A stretch of 64,000 bases of DNA from Geodermatophilaceae bacterium URHB0062 (GTDB taxonomy: Bacteria; Actinomycetota; Actinomycetes; Mycobacteriales; Geodermatophilaceae), in assembly GCA_000620185.1 (NCBI GenBank), contig JHVO01000016.1:117159-181158 (forward strand). Reading direction: 5' to 3'. Below the pieces are notes generated by a model, which worked only from the letters and a program-made list of their open reading frames with translations, did no database searches and was not told the origin of the DNA. Both the position numbers and the translations under genes were made by a program. This document shows, one piece after another, positions 38,771-47,942 of the stretch (within the stretch, counting starts at the first letter, position 1; each line of letters opens with the position of its first letter).

Positions 38771-39472
38771 GCCGTTACGTCCTCCCCATGCTGTCGACCC
38801 CCGGCCGCGCCCCCGACCCGTGGAGCCGGCATTCCCGCCCCGGCGTGTCCACGGGCCGTGTCGACCGGGCTGATGGGACGAGTGCGTCGCTGTGGATCCG
38901 CGGATGCACTCGTTCCACACCGGTGTCCACAGGGTGTGCACGGCTGGCGACGGGTTCTGCACTGGCCCCGCTCCGCGTCGCACCCCGATCGGCATCTCTG
39001 CTGGTCGAGGCCCGATTCGGGCGGCACAACGGGCGGTTCGGCGGTCGGTTGACCACCGGGGTCGGCCCACGCGCCGTGACCCTGACGTCCGACGCGGAGC
39101 GACGGCGACGCTAACAGCCTCATCCACAGCCCGGCAACGACTGGGGGACCCGGACCGGCGCGTCGGACCGCGGTCCGTGCGGCGTGCCGCCACCGCGAGT
39201 TGCGTCGGCGGGTGGACCATGGGCGGTCGGGATCCGCCCGGCCACCGGCGACTGCCCGTCCTCGGTTATGCTGGGCGGAGTCTGTGGACGGTTCCGTCCG
39301 CCGTTGCCTGGTCGGGGGTCCGCCCACGCGGGTGCGGCGGTGGAGATGCCGACCGCAGTGTCCAGCTTCCGGGTGCACCGGAGGGCGGCTTCCGCGCCGC
39401 CGTCCGCCCGCCCCGCGTGTGTCCGCTCACCGGCGGATGCACACCGCCGTCGTCGTGTCGTAGGAGTACCTC
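38771..39472. promoter_or_regulatory. Divergent dnaA / rpmH regulatory region with DnaA boxes
   Basis: This 702-base gap holds the dnaA and rpmH promoters. DnaA-box-like 9-mers are GTGTCCACG (38845-38853), CGTTCCACA (38911-38919), GTGTCCACA (38923-38931), TCATCCACA (39120-39128) and CCGTCCACA reverse (39283-39291). On the dnaA strand a TAGCGT -10-like hexamer (39113-39108) lies just downstream of the 39120 box, as expected for DnaA autoregulation. On the rpmH strand TATGCT at 39267-39272 is a -10 candidate. No gene is visible. Confidence 0.6.
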
Positions 39473-39610
39473 GTGAGCAAGCGCACGTTCCAGCCGAACA
39501 ACCGCCGCCGGTCCAAGACCCACGGCTTCCGGCTGCGGATGCGTACCCGCGCGGGCCGGGCGATCCTCGCCGGCCGTCGGCGCAAGGGTCGCGAGAACCT
39601 CTCCGCCTGA
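39473..39610 (+). CDS. rpmH: 50S ribosomal protein L34
   Basis: The 45-residue basic protein runs [19 protein letters not shown]...; the middle has [21 protein letters not shown], and it ends LSA. It is a complete L34, a small component of the large ribosomal subunit. GTG 39473 follows AGGAG with a short spacer. It is the first gene of rpmH-rnpA-yidD-yidC, one base before rnpA begins. Confidence 0.97.
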   Translation: MSKRTFQPNNRRRSKTHGFRLRMRTRAGRAILAGRRRKGRENLSA

Positions 39611-39611
39611 C

Positions 39612-39989
39612 GTGTTGCCCGCGCAGGCACGCCTGCGCCGGCGCCCGGAGTTCACCGCGGTCGTCCGGTACGGACGGCGCGCCGGGCGACCGACCATGGT
39701 GCTCCACTACCTCTCCGAACGGCCCGAGCAGCCGGCCGGTGGCTCCCCGCCGCCGACCGGCGCGCGGGCCGGTTTCGTGGTGGGCAAGTCCGTGGGCAAC
39801 TCGGTGGTCCGCCACCGGGTCACCCGGCAGCTGCGCGCGGTCGTCCGCGCCGAGCTGCATCGGCTGCCGGTGACCGCCGATCTGGTCGTCCGTGCCCGTC
39901 CCGAGGCCGCCACGGCCGGTTCGGACCTGCTGCGTCGCGACCTGGTCGCGGGCATCGACCGGCTGCTGCCCGAGCGGGTGCGGCGCTGA
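39612..39989 (+). CDS. rnpA: Ribonuclease P protein component
   Basis: The 125-residue RNase P protein helps the RNA subunit cleave tRNA 5' leaders. It has [21 protein letters not shown] at the front and the RNR-like motif [20 protein letters not shown] in the middle, here with His replacing the usual second Arg/Asn of the RNRxKR core. GTG 39612 begins one base after the rpmH stop; TTG 39615 is an alternative. The stop overlaps the yidD start (TGATG). Confidence 0.92.
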   Translation: MLPAQARLRRRPEFTAVVRYGRRAGRPTMVLHYLSERPEQPAGGSPPPTGARAGFVVGKSVGNSVVRHRVTRQLRAVVRAELHRLPVTADLVVRARPEAATAGSDLLRRDLVAGIDRLLPERVRR

Positions 39990-40420
39990 TGAGCGCCGCC
40001 CGGGGCGGCCGCGTCCGGTCCGCCCTGCTCGCCGCCATCGGTTTCTACTCGCGCGCGATCAGCCCGGCGTTGCCGCCGCGGTGCCGGTTCTATCCGACCT
40101 GCAGCGCGTACGCGGCCGAGGCGGTCAGCCGGCACGGCGCCGCCCGTGGCAGCTGGCTGGCCCTTCGCCGGCTGCTCAAGTGCGCGCCCTGGCACCCCGG
40201 CGGCATCGATCTGGTCCCCGGGGCCACGTCCGGCGTCTTCCACGGCGAGGAACCGGACGACCGCTCCGGAACCCCCGTGGCCGGCCACTCGTCGAGCACG
40301 GCGGAGGCGCTCCCGGCGCCGCCGGCCGACGGTGCCCGTCGTCCCCACCCGGCTCCCCAGCCGCCAGCCACCCCGCCGCTCTGGCGCCGGGCCCCGTACG
40401 AGGAGTCCTCCGTTGCTTGA
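39989..40420 (+). CDS. yidD: Membrane protein insertion efficiency factor YidD
   Basis: The first 80 residues are a complete YidD domain ([52 protein letters not shown]) with the three conserved cysteines and an amphipathic N-terminus. A disordered Pro/Ser-rich tail of about 60 residues follows. YidD assists YidC-dependent membrane insertion. Its start overlaps rnpA and its end overlaps the yidC start by eight bases, so all are probably translated from one transcript. Confidence 0.93.
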   Translation: MSAARGGRVRSALLAAIGFYSRAISPALPPRCRFYPTCSAYAAEAVSRHGAARGSWLALRRLLKCAPWHPGGIDLVPGATSGVFHGEEPDDRSGTPVAGHSSSTAEALPAPPADGARRPHPAPQPPATPPLWRRAPYEESSVA

Positions 40421-41465
40421 CTGGCTGTACACCGCGATCTCGTTCGTGATGGAGCAGTGGCACGCCCTGTTCTCCACGTTCCTCGACCCGGCCGGGGGCA
40501 TCACCTGGGCGCTGTCGATCATGTTCCTGGTCGTCACCGTCCGACTGATCCTCTTCCCGCTGTTCGTCAAGCAGGTGAAGTCGCAGCGGGCGATGCAGGA
40601 GCTCCAGCCGGAGATCGCGAAGCTGCGCAAGCAGTACGGCAGTGACCGGCAGGGCATGAGCCAGGCGATGATGGCGCTCCAGAAGGAGCGCGGCGTCAAC
40701 CCGCTGGCCGGCTGCCTGCCCGTCCTCCCGCAGATCCCCATCTTCCTGTCGCTCTTCCACGTCCTGCGCCGGCTGGCTCCGGGCGCTCAGGGTCTATACG
40801 GCTGGTCCGACGCCCTCACCGACCAGGCTGCCCGGGCGGAACTGTTCGGGGCGCCGATCTCCGCGTCGTTCAACATGACCGGCGCCAAGGAGACCGCGAT
40901 CCTCGAGATCGCGACCTACGGGCAGATTCGAACCGTCGCGGCGGTCCTGATCGTGATCATGTGCGCCACGACCTTCATGACCCAGAAGCAGATCATGAAG
41001 CGCTCCGGCCCGGTCGAGGGCCAGGCGGCGACCGTGCAGCGGTTGATGCTCTACGGCATGCCGCTGAGCCTGCTCGTCTCCGGCTTCATCTTCCCGATCG
41101 GCGTGCTCCTCTACTGGGTCACCAACAACGCCTGGACCTTCGGCCAGCAGTTCTTCATCCTGCGCAAGATGCCCCCGCCCGGGTCGGACGCCGCCAAGGC
41201 GAAGGCTGCCGCCGAGAAGCCGGCCGTCGACCCCCGCACGCTCGCCCCGAAGCCGGGTGCCAAGCCGGTGCGCACGAAGGGTGCCCGGGCCGCCGGTGCG
41301 TCGGCCTCCACGGCGGCCACGACGTCGACCGTCGCCCCCACCGGGGAGCCGACCGCTGCCGACGGTCTGCCCACCGCGTCGTCGGGCGGTCTCGACGGAG
41401 CCGGCACCGAACGATCCACGGCCGCCCCGCGACCGGCGGCCAAGGGCAAGCGCAAACGCCGCTGA
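40413..41465 (+). CDS. yidC: Membrane protein insertase YidC
   Basis: The 350-residue, five-helix YidC/Oxa1 insertase has [51 protein letters not shown] (hydrophilic-groove Arg), the [19 protein letters not shown] loop, and C-terminal helices with [31 protein letters not shown] basic Ala-rich tail ends KGKRKRR, typical for ribosome contact. The TTG at 40413, with AGGAG eight bases before, is the only start that fits the family; it lies inside yidD. Confidence 0.94.
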   Translation: MLDWLYTAISFVMEQWHALFSTFLDPAGGITWALSIMFLVVTVRLILFPLFVKQVKSQRAMQELQPEIAKLRKQYGSDRQGMSQAMMALQKERGVNPLAGCLPVLPQIPIFLSLFHVLRRLAPGAQGLYGWSDALTDQAARAELFGAPISASFNMTGAKETAILEIATYGQIRTVAAVLIVIMCATTFMTQKQIMKRSGPVEGQAATVQRLMLYGMPLSLLVSGFIFPIGVLLYWVTNNAWTFGQQFFILRKMPPPGSDAAKAKAAAEKPAVDPRTLAPKPGAKPVRTKGARAAGASASTAATTSTVAPTGEPTAADGLPTASSGGLDGAGTERSTAAPRPAAKGKRKRR

Positions 41466-41561
41466 GGCTGCACCGACGTCCCGCGGGACGCCCGCCGGGA
41501 CAGCCCGGCACACAGACCACCGGGGAAGCCCGGCCGCCGCACCGACCTGGGAGGAACCTCC

Positions 41562-42248
41562 GTGAGTGCTCCGCAGACGCCCACCGACACCGCGACCGAC
41601 ACCGCCGCCGTCAGCGAGGCGACGTCCGGCGACGTCCTGAGCCCCGCCCCGGGGACGTCCGGTGAGGCCGGCGGTCCGCCGGCGCTCCCCGACGCCGACG
41701 CCGGCAGCGATGACGCCGTGGTGGAGCCGGTCGACCTCGAGGACGAGGAGGACGAGGAGGACGAGGCCGACGAGGCGGGTGGGGCGGACGACCTGCTGGT
41801 CCGCGAGGGCGACGTCGCCGGCGACTACCTGGAGCGACTGCTCGACATCCTCGACGTGGACGGCGACATCGACCTCGATGTCGAGGGCGACCGGGCCTCG
41901 GTCGCCATCGTGGGCGGGCGCCTCAACGACCTGATCGGTGCCGACGGCGCCACGCTGGAGGCCCTGCAGGAGCTCACCCGGCTCGCGGTGGCGCAGTCCA
42001 CCGGCGTGCGCAGCCGGCTGATGCTCGACGTCGGTGGCTTCCGTGCCAAGCGGCGGTCCGACCTCACCGCGCTCGCCGGCGAGGTGGCCCGGCGGGTGGG
42101 TTCGAGCCGCCAGCCGGAGCGCCTGAGCCCGATGAACCCCTTCGAGCGCAAGGTCGTCCACGACGTCATCGCCTCGGTCGCCGGCGTGCACAGCGAGTCG
42201 GAGGGCGAGGAGCCCAACCGTCGAGTCGTGGTCCTCCCCGACAAGTGA
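41562..42248 (+). CDS. khpB: Jag/KhpB RNA-binding protein (KH and R3H domains)
   Basis: The 228-residue protein has an acidic disordered N-terminus (EDEEDEEDEADEA near 60-73), a KH domain (about 80-155; GDYLERLLDILDVDGDIDLDV, GGRLNDLIGADGATLEALQELTRLA), and a C-terminal R3H domain (MNPFERKVVHDVIASV). KhpB partners KhpA as an RNA chaperone affecting cell size and elongation. GTG 41562 follows GGGAGGAACCTCC. Its stop overlaps the rsmG start (GTGA). Confidence 0.92.
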   Translation: MSAPQTPTDTATDTAAVSEATSGDVLSPAPGTSGEAGGPPALPDADAGSDDAVVEPVDLEDEEDEEDEADEAGGADDLLVREGDVAGDYLERLLDILDVDGDIDLDVEGDRASVAIVGGRLNDLIGADGATLEALQELTRLAVAQSTGVRSRLMLDVGGFRAKRRSDLTALAGEVARRVGSSRQPERLSPMNPFERKVVHDVIASVAGVHSESEGEEPNRRVVVLPDK

Positions 42249-42931
42249 GTTCTCCCGACGTCCCCTCGTCGGCGGACGCCGGCCTGGTCCCACCGCCACC
42301 CGAGGTGGCGCACGCCGTCTTCGGCGCCGCGCTGCCGCTCGCGCAGCAGTACGTCGTCCGACTGGCGACCGACGGGGTGACCCGCGGGCTGATCGGGCCG
42401 CGCGAGGTGCCCCGGCTGTGGGAACGGCACGTGCTCAACAGCGCGGCGGTCGCCGAGGCGGTGCCGGAGGGTGCCCGGGTGGTCGACATCGGCAGCGGGG
42501 CGGGCCTGCCGGGCATCCCCCTGGGGCTGGCCCGCCCGGACGTCGTCCTGACGCTCGTGGAGCCGATGTCCCGCCGGGTGGAGTTCCTCGACCAGGTAGT
42601 GGCCGAGCTGGCACCCGGGCCGGAGCGGACGTGGCGGGTCGTGCGCGGCCGCGCCGAGGAGCGCTCCGTCGTCTCGGCCGTGGGCCCCGTCGACGTCGTC
42701 ACCGCCAGGGCGGTCGCACCGCTCCCCCGCCTGGTCGGCTGGTGCCGCGGCCTTCTGCGCCCGGGCACCCAGTTGGTCGCCCTGGTCGGCAGCCGCGCAC
42801 TCGACGAGCTCCCGGATCTGCTCCCCGAGCTCGAGGCCGCCGGGATGCGCGATGTGCATCCGCGGGCTGTCGGTACATCCCTCGGGGAGGCTGCCACTAC
42901 CGTGGTGGTCATGACGCGTGGACCACGGTGA
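42245..42931 (+). CDS. rsmG: 16S rRNA (guanine527-N7)-methyltransferase RsmG
   Basis: The 228-residue SAM methyltransferase has the binding loop VVDIGSGAGLPGIPLGLARPD at about 79-99, LVEPMSRRVEFLDQV, and VVTARAVAPLPRLVGWCRGLLRPGTQLVALVGS. It methylates G527 of 16S rRNA; its loss gives low-level streptomycin resistance in other bacteria. The start GTG overlaps khpB by four bases. It is followed by a 100-base gap with two parS-like sites before parA. Confidence 0.95.
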   Translation: MSSPDVPSSADAGLVPPPPEVAHAVFGAALPLAQQYVVRLATDGVTRGLIGPREVPRLWERHVLNSAAVAEAVPEGARVVDIGSGAGLPGIPLGLARPDVVLTLVEPMSRRVEFLDQVVAELAPGPERTWRVVRGRAEERSVVSAVGPVDVVTARAVAPLPRLVGWCRGLLRPGTQLVALVGSRALDELPDLLPELEAAGMRDVHPRAVGTSLGEAATTVVVMTRGPR

Positions 42932-42960
42932 CCGCGCGCGCCCCGAGCACGACCGTTCGC

Positions 42961-42976
42961 TGTTCCACGTGGAACA
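42961..42976. promoter_or_regulatory. parS-like palindrome (ParB site 3, upstream of parA)
   Basis: TGTTCCACGTGGAACA, a perfect 16-base palindrome, lies 55 bases before the parA start. Paired with the site at 42996; both could also let ParB control its own operon. Confidence 0.85.
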
Positions 42977-42995
42977 GGTACAGCCACCCGACTCC

Positions 42996-43009
42996 GTTCC
43001 ACGTGAAAC
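42996..43009. promoter_or_regulatory. parS-like site (ParB site 4, upstream of parA)
   Basis: GTTCCACGTGAAAC on this strand reads GTTTCACGTGGAAC on the other, the exact actinobacterial parS consensus. It lies 20 bases after site 3 and 22 bases before the parA start. Confidence 0.9.
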
Positions 43010-43031
43010 GGGCCGGCAGGAAGGACCCGCG

Positions 43032-44102
43032 ATGACCGACCCGGGCGAGCGGCTGCGGAGCAGTCTCGCGGCTGACCAGTCGACCGCTACGTCCAGCGGG
43101 ATGGGTGACTGGGACAGCCCCATCGCCATGGAGGCCCTGCGCGCGACCCGGGTCCTGCACGCGGCCGACCAGGATCCCTTCCCCACCCCGGGGCGGATCC
43201 GCGTCATCACCATCGCCAACCAGAAGGGCGGCGTCGGCAAGACGACGTCCACGGTGAACCTGGGCGTGGCGCTCGCGCTCTACGGCCTCCGGACCCTCGT
43301 CATCGACCTCGACCCCCAGGGCAACGCGAGCACCGCGCTCGGCGTCGAGCACACCGTCGGGACGCCGTCGATCTACGACGCTCTCGTCGGCGACAGCACG
43401 CTCACCGACGTCGTCCACCCGACGACCGCCTCCCCGAACCTGCTGTGCGTCCCGGCCACGATCGACCTGGCCGGCGCGGAGATCGAACTGGTCTCCGTCG
43501 TGGCCCGCGAGCACCGGCTCCGCCGCGCCATCGAGGCACACATCCACGGGCTGCCGGCCGACCAGCGTCCGCACTACGTGCTCATCGACTGCCCGCCGTC
43601 CCTGGGGCTGCTGACGCTCAACGCGCTCGTCGCCGGCGACGAAGTGCTCATCCCCATCCAGTGCGAGTACTACGCGCTGGAAGGCCTCGGTCAGCTGCTC
43701 TCGAACATCGACCTGGTCCGGGCGCACCTCAATCCGGGGATCACCGTCCGGACGATCCTGCTGACGATGCACGACGGGCGGACCAGGCTGGCCGACCAGG
43801 TCGCCGACGAGGTGCGCAACCACTTCGGCGACCTCGTGCTCAAAGCGGTCATCCCCCGCAACGTGCGGGTGTCGGAGGCGCCGGGCTACGGCCAGTCGGT
43901 TCTCACCTACGACCCGGGGTCGCGCGGCTCCACCAGCTACGTCGAGGCAGCCCGGGAGCTGGCGCAGCGCGGCGCGGCGATGGGGCAGCCGGGCCGGACC
44001 GCCGCCCCCGTTCCGGAGGCGCCTCCCGTCGCCGCCCTCGCCTTCAGCGAGGACGGCTCGAGCCAGGCGCCGGGCAGCACGAGGACGCAGGACAGCCAGT
44101 GA
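43032..44102 (+). CDS. parA: Chromosome partitioning ATPase ParA
   Basis: The 356-residue ParA has an N-terminal extension of about 55 residues, then the deviant Walker A KGGVGKTT at 65-72, [30 protein letters not shown] (Walker B), and [14 protein letters not shown] near the end. It forms ATP-dependent DNA-bound gradients that move ParB-parS complexes. ATG 43032 follows AGGAAGGA; the frame is open upstream through both parS sites but has no better start. parB is 25 bases downstream. Confidence 0.96.
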   Translation: MTDPGERLRSSLAADQSTATSSGMGDWDSPIAMEALRATRVLHAADQDPFPTPGRIRVITIANQKGGVGKTTSTVNLGVALALYGLRTLVIDLDPQGNASTALGVEHTVGTPSIYDALVGDSTLTDVVHPTTASPNLLCVPATIDLAGAEIELVSVVAREHRLRRAIEAHIHGLPADQRPHYVLIDCPPSLGLLTLNALVAGDEVLIPIQCEYYALEGLGQLLSNIDLVRAHLNPGITVRTILLTMHDGRTRLADQVADEVRNHFGDLVLKAVIPRNVRVSEAPGYGQSVLTYDPGSRGSTSYVEAARELAQRGAAMGQPGRTAAPVPEAPPVAALAFSEDGSSQAPGSTRTQDSQ

Positions 44103-44127
44103 CCGTGACCGTTCCCGAGGAGAACTG

Positions 44128-45219
44128 ATGAGCAAGCGTGGCGGTCTGGGTCGCGGCCTGGCGGCCCTCATCCCCACAGCCCCGGCGACGCCCGCGCCGG
44201 CTCCGGCTGCCGCACCGGCCCCCGTCCTCGACCAGGACGACGCCGCGCGCGTGGCGGAGGACAGGCCGGAGACGTCGGCCGCCGCGGAGGAGACCGCCGC
44301 CGCGGGCACCGCTGCCCCCACGGTCACGCTCGTGCCGCCGCCGGCCACGCCGTTGTTCGGCGCTCCCGCGGCGACCGTGGTCGAGGACGGTCCCGTCGGC
44401 ATCCCCGGCGCCCAGTTGCGGGAGGTGTCGGTCGACGACGTCGTCCCCAACCCCAAGCAGCCGCGGCAGGTGTTCGACGACGAGGCGCTGGAGGAGCTGA
44501 CCCACAGCGTCAAGGAGTTCGGCCTGCTCCAGCCCATCGTCGTCCGTGAGCGCACGGAAGGCGGCTACGAGCTCATCATGGGTGAGCGCCGGCTTCGTGC
44601 CGCCCGGGCGGCGGACCTGGCGACGGTGCCGGCGATCGTCCGGGACACCACGGACGACGCCCTGCTGCGCGACGCGCTGCTCGAGAACATCCACCGGGTG
44701 CAGCTCAACCCGCTGGAGGAGGCGGCGGCCTACCAGCAGCTGCTCGAGGAGTTCGGCGCGACCCACGAGGAGCTCGCCGGCCGGATCGGCCGCAGCCGCT
44801 CCCAGGTCACCAACACCATCCGGCTGATGAAGCTGCCGGTGAAGGTGCAGACCCGGGTCGCGGCCGGTGTCATCTCCGCCGGGCACGCCCGCGCCCTCCT
44901 GGGGCTGCCGGACGCCGATGCTCAGGACGCCCTGGCGACGCGGATCGTGGCCGAGGGGATGTCGGTCCGGGCCACGGAGGAGGCGGTGGCCATGGCGGCC
45001 GCCGCACAGCCGACCGCGAAGCGCCGTGCCCGCAACATCAGCGCCCCCGGTGTCGAGGAGCTGGGCTCCCGTCTCTCCGACATGTTCGAGACCAAGGTCA
45101 AGATCCAGATCGGCCGCTCTAAGGGCAAGATCGTCGTGGAGTTCGGATCGGTCGACGACCTCCAGCGGATCATCGGCGTCATGGCGCCGGAGATCACCGG
45201 ACGGCGGCCCGACGCCTGA
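44128..45219 (+). CDS. parB: Chromosome partitioning protein ParB
   Basis: The 363-residue ParB has an N-terminal ParA-stimulating peptide ([13 protein letters not shown]), an Ala/Pro-rich linker, the CTPase/ParB-N domain (about 97-190; [26 protein letters not shown] and the GERRLRAA arginine motif), the helix-turn-helix for parS ([14 protein letters not shown]), and a C-terminal dimerisation domain. It slides from parS as a CTP-dependent clamp. Five parS-like sites in this window are its expected targets. A terminator follows. Confidence 0.97.
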   Translation: MSKRGGLGRGLAALIPTAPATPAPAPAAAPAPVLDQDDAARVAEDRPETSAAAEETAAAGTAAPTVTLVPPPATPLFGAPAATVVEDGPVGIPGAQLREVSVDDVVPNPKQPRQVFDDEALEELTHSVKEFGLLQPIVVRERTEGGYELIMGERRLRAARAADLATVPAIVRDTTDDALLRDALLENIHRVQLNPLEEAAAYQQLLEEFGATHEELAGRIGRSRSQVTNTIRLMKLPVKVQTRVAAGVISAGHARALLGLPDADAQDALATRIVAEGMSVRATEEAVAMAAAAQPTAKRRARNISAPGVEELGSRLSDMFETKVKIQIGRSKGKIVVEFGSVDDLQRIIGVMAPEITGRRPDA

Positions 45220-45231
45220 TCGCTCCCACCC

Positions 45232-45280
45232 ATCGGCCGCTCCGACGTTTCGTCACTGACGTTGCTCGGAGGCGGCCGAT
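45232..45280. terminator. Bidirectional terminator between parB and the ddl-like gene
   Basis: ATCGGCCGC-TCCGA (45232-45245) pairs with TCGGA-GGCGGCCGAT (45266-45280), a 14-bp stem with one bulged base and a 20-base loop between convergent genes. Confidence 0.7.
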
Positions 45281-45282
45281 CT

Positions 45283-46278
45283 TCAGCGGGAGGAGTCGGC
45301 CCGCCGGGCGAGCAGCCGGGCGAGCACCTCGCCGAGCTCGTACCCCGCCGCCTCCACCGCCATCGGGAACATCGACGTCTCGGTGAGACCCGGGGACACG
45401 TTCACCTCGAGGAAGTGCACCTGGCCGTCCGGCGTCACGATCGCGTCGGTCCGGGATAGGTCGGCCAGCCCGAGCGCCTCGTGCACCCGCACGGCGACGG
45501 CGGCCGCGCGCGCGGCGACGTCGTCGGTGATGCGTGCCGGGACGTGATACTCGGTGAGGCCGGGCGTGTACCGGGCGGTGTAGTCGAAGACGCCGGACTG
45601 GGGCACGATCTCCACCGCCGGGAGCGCCTCGGGTCCGTTCCCCAGGTCGACGACGGACAGTGCCAGTTCCACGCCGTCGACGAACCGCTCCACCAGCACC
45701 GTGTCGCCGTAGGCGAAGCAGCTCACCATGGCGGCGGGGAGCTCCTCGACACGGGAGATCTTCTGGGCCCCCAGCGCCGATCCGCCCGACCCCGGCTTCA
45801 CCATGAGCGGCAGCCCGAGGCGGGCGACGATCAGGTCGAGGACGGCGCCGGCACCGAGTTCGCGGAACGTGGTGTGCGGCAGCGCCACCCAGTCCGGCGT
45901 CGTCAGACCGGCCGAGCGGACCACCGACTTGGCCGCGGGCTTGTCCCAGGCGACGCGGCAGGCCGCCGCCGGCGAGCCCACGTACGGGACGCCGGCGAGG
46001 TCGAGGACGGCGCGCAGGGCGCCGTCCTCGCCCGTCGCGCCGTGCAGGGCGATGAAGACGGCGTCGGCGGGGGCGGCCGCCAGGCCGGGCAGGAGGTCGG
46101 CGTCGGCGTCCCGGAGCTCGGCGTCCAGCCCGGTGCGGACCAGCTCCTCCCAGACCTGCGTGCCCGACGAGAGGCTCACCTCTCGTTCGAAGGCGAGTCC
46201 ACCGGCCAGGACGACGGCCCTCAGCGCGTGCGGCTCGGTCCGGGCGGTGGCTGCGCCGGCGGGGGCGGGGTCGGTCAT
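45283..46278 (-). CDS. D-alanine-D-alanine ligase-like ATP-grasp enzyme
   Basis: The 331-residue ATP-grasp protein has AVVLAGGLAFEREVSLSSG at the start (Ddl-like), FIALHGATGEDGALRAVLDLAGVPYVGS, LPLMVKPGSGGSALGAQKI, and FLEVNVSPGLTETSMFPM at the metal site. These are the D-Ala-D-Ala ligase landmarks, making the peptidoglycan dipeptide. A second true Ddl may exist elsewhere, because actinobacteria often carry this Ddl-like gene beside parB in addition. It overlaps the aminotransferase gene upstream by four bases, so the two are probably cotranscribed. Confidence 0.85.
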   Translation of the reverse strand: MTDPAPAGAATARTEPHALRAVVLAGGLAFEREVSLSSGTQVWEELVRTGLDAELRDADADLLPGLAAAPADAVFIALHGATGEDGALRAVLDLAGVPYVGSPAAACRVAWDKPAAKSVVRSAGLTTPDWVALPHTTFRELGAGAVLDLIVARLGLPLMVKPGSGGSALGAQKISRVEELPAAMVSCFAYGDTVLVERFVDGVELALSVVDLGNGPEALPAVEIVPQSGVFDYTARYTPGLTEYHVPARITDDVAARAAAVAVRVHEALGLADLSRTDAIVTPDGQVHFLEVNVSPGLTETSMFPMAVEAAGYELGEVLARLLARRADSSR

Positions 46279-47696
46279 GCTCGGCCGTCCTCGAATCGGT
46301 CGGAGTTGGCCGGCCCCACGTAGGGCTCGACGTCGGGGATCTGTGCTGTGCCGCCCGGTCGGTCCAGGGCGCGGAAGCTGCCGGTGTCGACGGAGTCGAA
46401 GGTGGTGTGCAGGTCCAGCTCCGCCTCGATGACCCGCGCGAGGCGGCGCACGCCCTCGCGGATCTGGTCGGGCTCCGGGTAGCAGTAGGACAGGCGCATG
46501 AACTCGCGGCCGTTGCCGTCGGCGAAGAAGCCGATGCCGGGCACGTACGCGACGTGGGCGTTGACCGCTCGTGGCTGCATGAGTTTGGCGTCGAGCCCGT
46601 GCGGCAGCTTCAGCCAGACGTAGAAGCCGCCCTCGGGCTTGGTCCACACCGTGCCCGCCGGCATGAGCGCGGCCAGCGACTCCAGCGTGGCGTCCCGCCG
46701 CTCGCGGTAGAGCTCGGTGAACAGCTTGATCTGCTCGCGCCACGGCTGGGTGTCCAGGTACCGCGCGACGGCGTACTGGGTGAGCGAGGGCGGGCAGAGC
46801 ACCTGCGCCTCGGTGGCCAGGACGAGCTTCTCCCGGACGGCGAGCGGAGCGAGCACCCACCCGACGCGCAGACCCGGCGAGAAGGTCTTCGAGAAGGAGC
46901 CGAGGTAGATGACGCGCTGGTTGTTCCGGGCCCGCAGCGCCCGCAGCGGCTCGCCCTCGAACCCCAGCAGGCCGTAGGGGTTGTCCTCGATGATCAGCAG
47001 GTCGTGCTTCTCCGCGAGGGCCACGATCGCCTCGCGGCGCGGCTCGGAGAGCGTTACGCCGGCCGGGTTGTGGAAGTTCGGCACGGTGTAGAGGAACTTC
47101 ACGCGGTCGCCGTTGGCGCGGCAGTCGGCCAGCACCTCCTCCAGCGCCTCGGGGATCAGCCCGTGGTCGTCCATGGCCACGTGCCGGACGCGGGCCTCGG
47201 CGGCCTGGAAGACCCCGAGCGCGCCGACATAGGAGGGGCCCTCGGCGAGGATCACGTCGCCCGGGTCGACGAACACGCGGGTGATCAGATCCAGGCCCTG
47301 CTGGGAGCCGACCGTGACGACGACCTCGCTGGGTGAGGCGTCCCTGATGCCCTCCAGGGCCATGACGTCGCAGATGCGCTCACGCAGGCGGGGATCACCC
47401 TGTCCGGAGCCGTACTGCAGCGTCTGGGCGCCCATGCCCGAGACGAGCTCGCCGATCATGGAGCCGACCGCGTCCAGCGGGAGGGCGGTGACCGCGGGCA
47501 TGCCTCCGGCCAGGGAGACCACCTCGGGCCGGCTGACCACGGAGAACAACGCGCGGATCTCCGACGTCTTCATGCCGTGCGTCCGTGCTGCGTACCGGTC
47601 CGCCAGCGGGTCCAGCCGCGGGTGCCGCGGTACGACGTGGGGATGGGCACCGTGCGTGAGGTGCGTCCCCGGTTGCTGCCCGGACGGAGAGGTCAC
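46275..47696 (-). CDS. PLP-dependent aminotransferase, class I/II (2-aminoadipate/MocR-like fold)
   Basis: The 473-residue fold-type I aminotransferase has GSQQGLDLITRVFVDPGDVI, YTVPNFHNPAGVTLS, IIEDNPYGLLGF, and the PLP lysine in YLGSFSKTFSPGLRVGW. The N-terminal LDPLADRYAARTHGMKTSEIRALF stretch is conserved in this branch, so the start is placed before it at GTG 47696 rather than at the internal ATG 47574. No helix-turn-helix is attached, so it is an enzyme rather than a regulator. Substrate not determined; the coupled ddl-like gene hints at cell-wall amino-acid supply, which is inference. Confidence 0.85.
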   Translation of the reverse strand: MTSPSGQQPGTHLTHGAHPHVVPRHPRLDPLADRYAARTHGMKTSEIRALFSVVSRPEVVSLAGGMPAVTALPLDAVGSMIGELVSGMGAQTLQYGSGQGDPRLRERICDVMALEGIRDASPSEVVVTVGSQQGLDLITRVFVDPGDVILAEGPSYVGALGVFQAAEARVRHVAMDDHGLIPEALEEVLADCRANGDRVKFLYTVPNFHNPAGVTLSEPRREAIVALAEKHDLLIIEDNPYGLLGFEGEPLRALRARNNQRVIYLGSFSKTFSPGLRVGWVLAPLAVREKLVLATEAQVLCPPSLTQYAVARYLDTQPWREQIKLFTELYRERRDATLESLAALMPAGTVWTKPEGGFYVWLKLPHGLDAKLMQPRAVNAHVAYVPGIGFFADGNGREFMRLSYCYPEPDQIREGVRRLARVIEAELDLHTTFDSVDTGSFRALDRPGGTAQIPDVEPYVGPANSDRFEDGRA

Positions 47697-47942
47697 CTCA
47701 GCGAGTGTAGGTAGGTGGGCAGTCGGAGAAGTGAACCGCCCCGCCCGGCGGCTCCACATCGCCGCGACACTTGTGCAGCCTTGCTCAAGAAGACCTGCGG
47801 CTTGTGAGGCAGCGGCGGGAACGACCAGCCTCGGACAGGGGTCGTGGAGAACGTTCTTGAACCGCGGACGGCTGGCCACGACGGTGTGCGCTCACGCCCC
47901 CTTCTCGGCCGTCGGAACGGGGCGTCAGCGCACTTCTTCGGG

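Noticed and set aside
36236..39052. 938-codon + strand frame through oriC and dnaA
   Set aside because: Antisense to dnaA and running over DnaA boxes; no family resemblance.
42918..43031. N-terminal extension of ParA starting at 42918
   Set aside because: It would translate through both parS sites and lacks a ribosome-binding site; the ATG at 43032 has AGGAAGGA at the right spacing.
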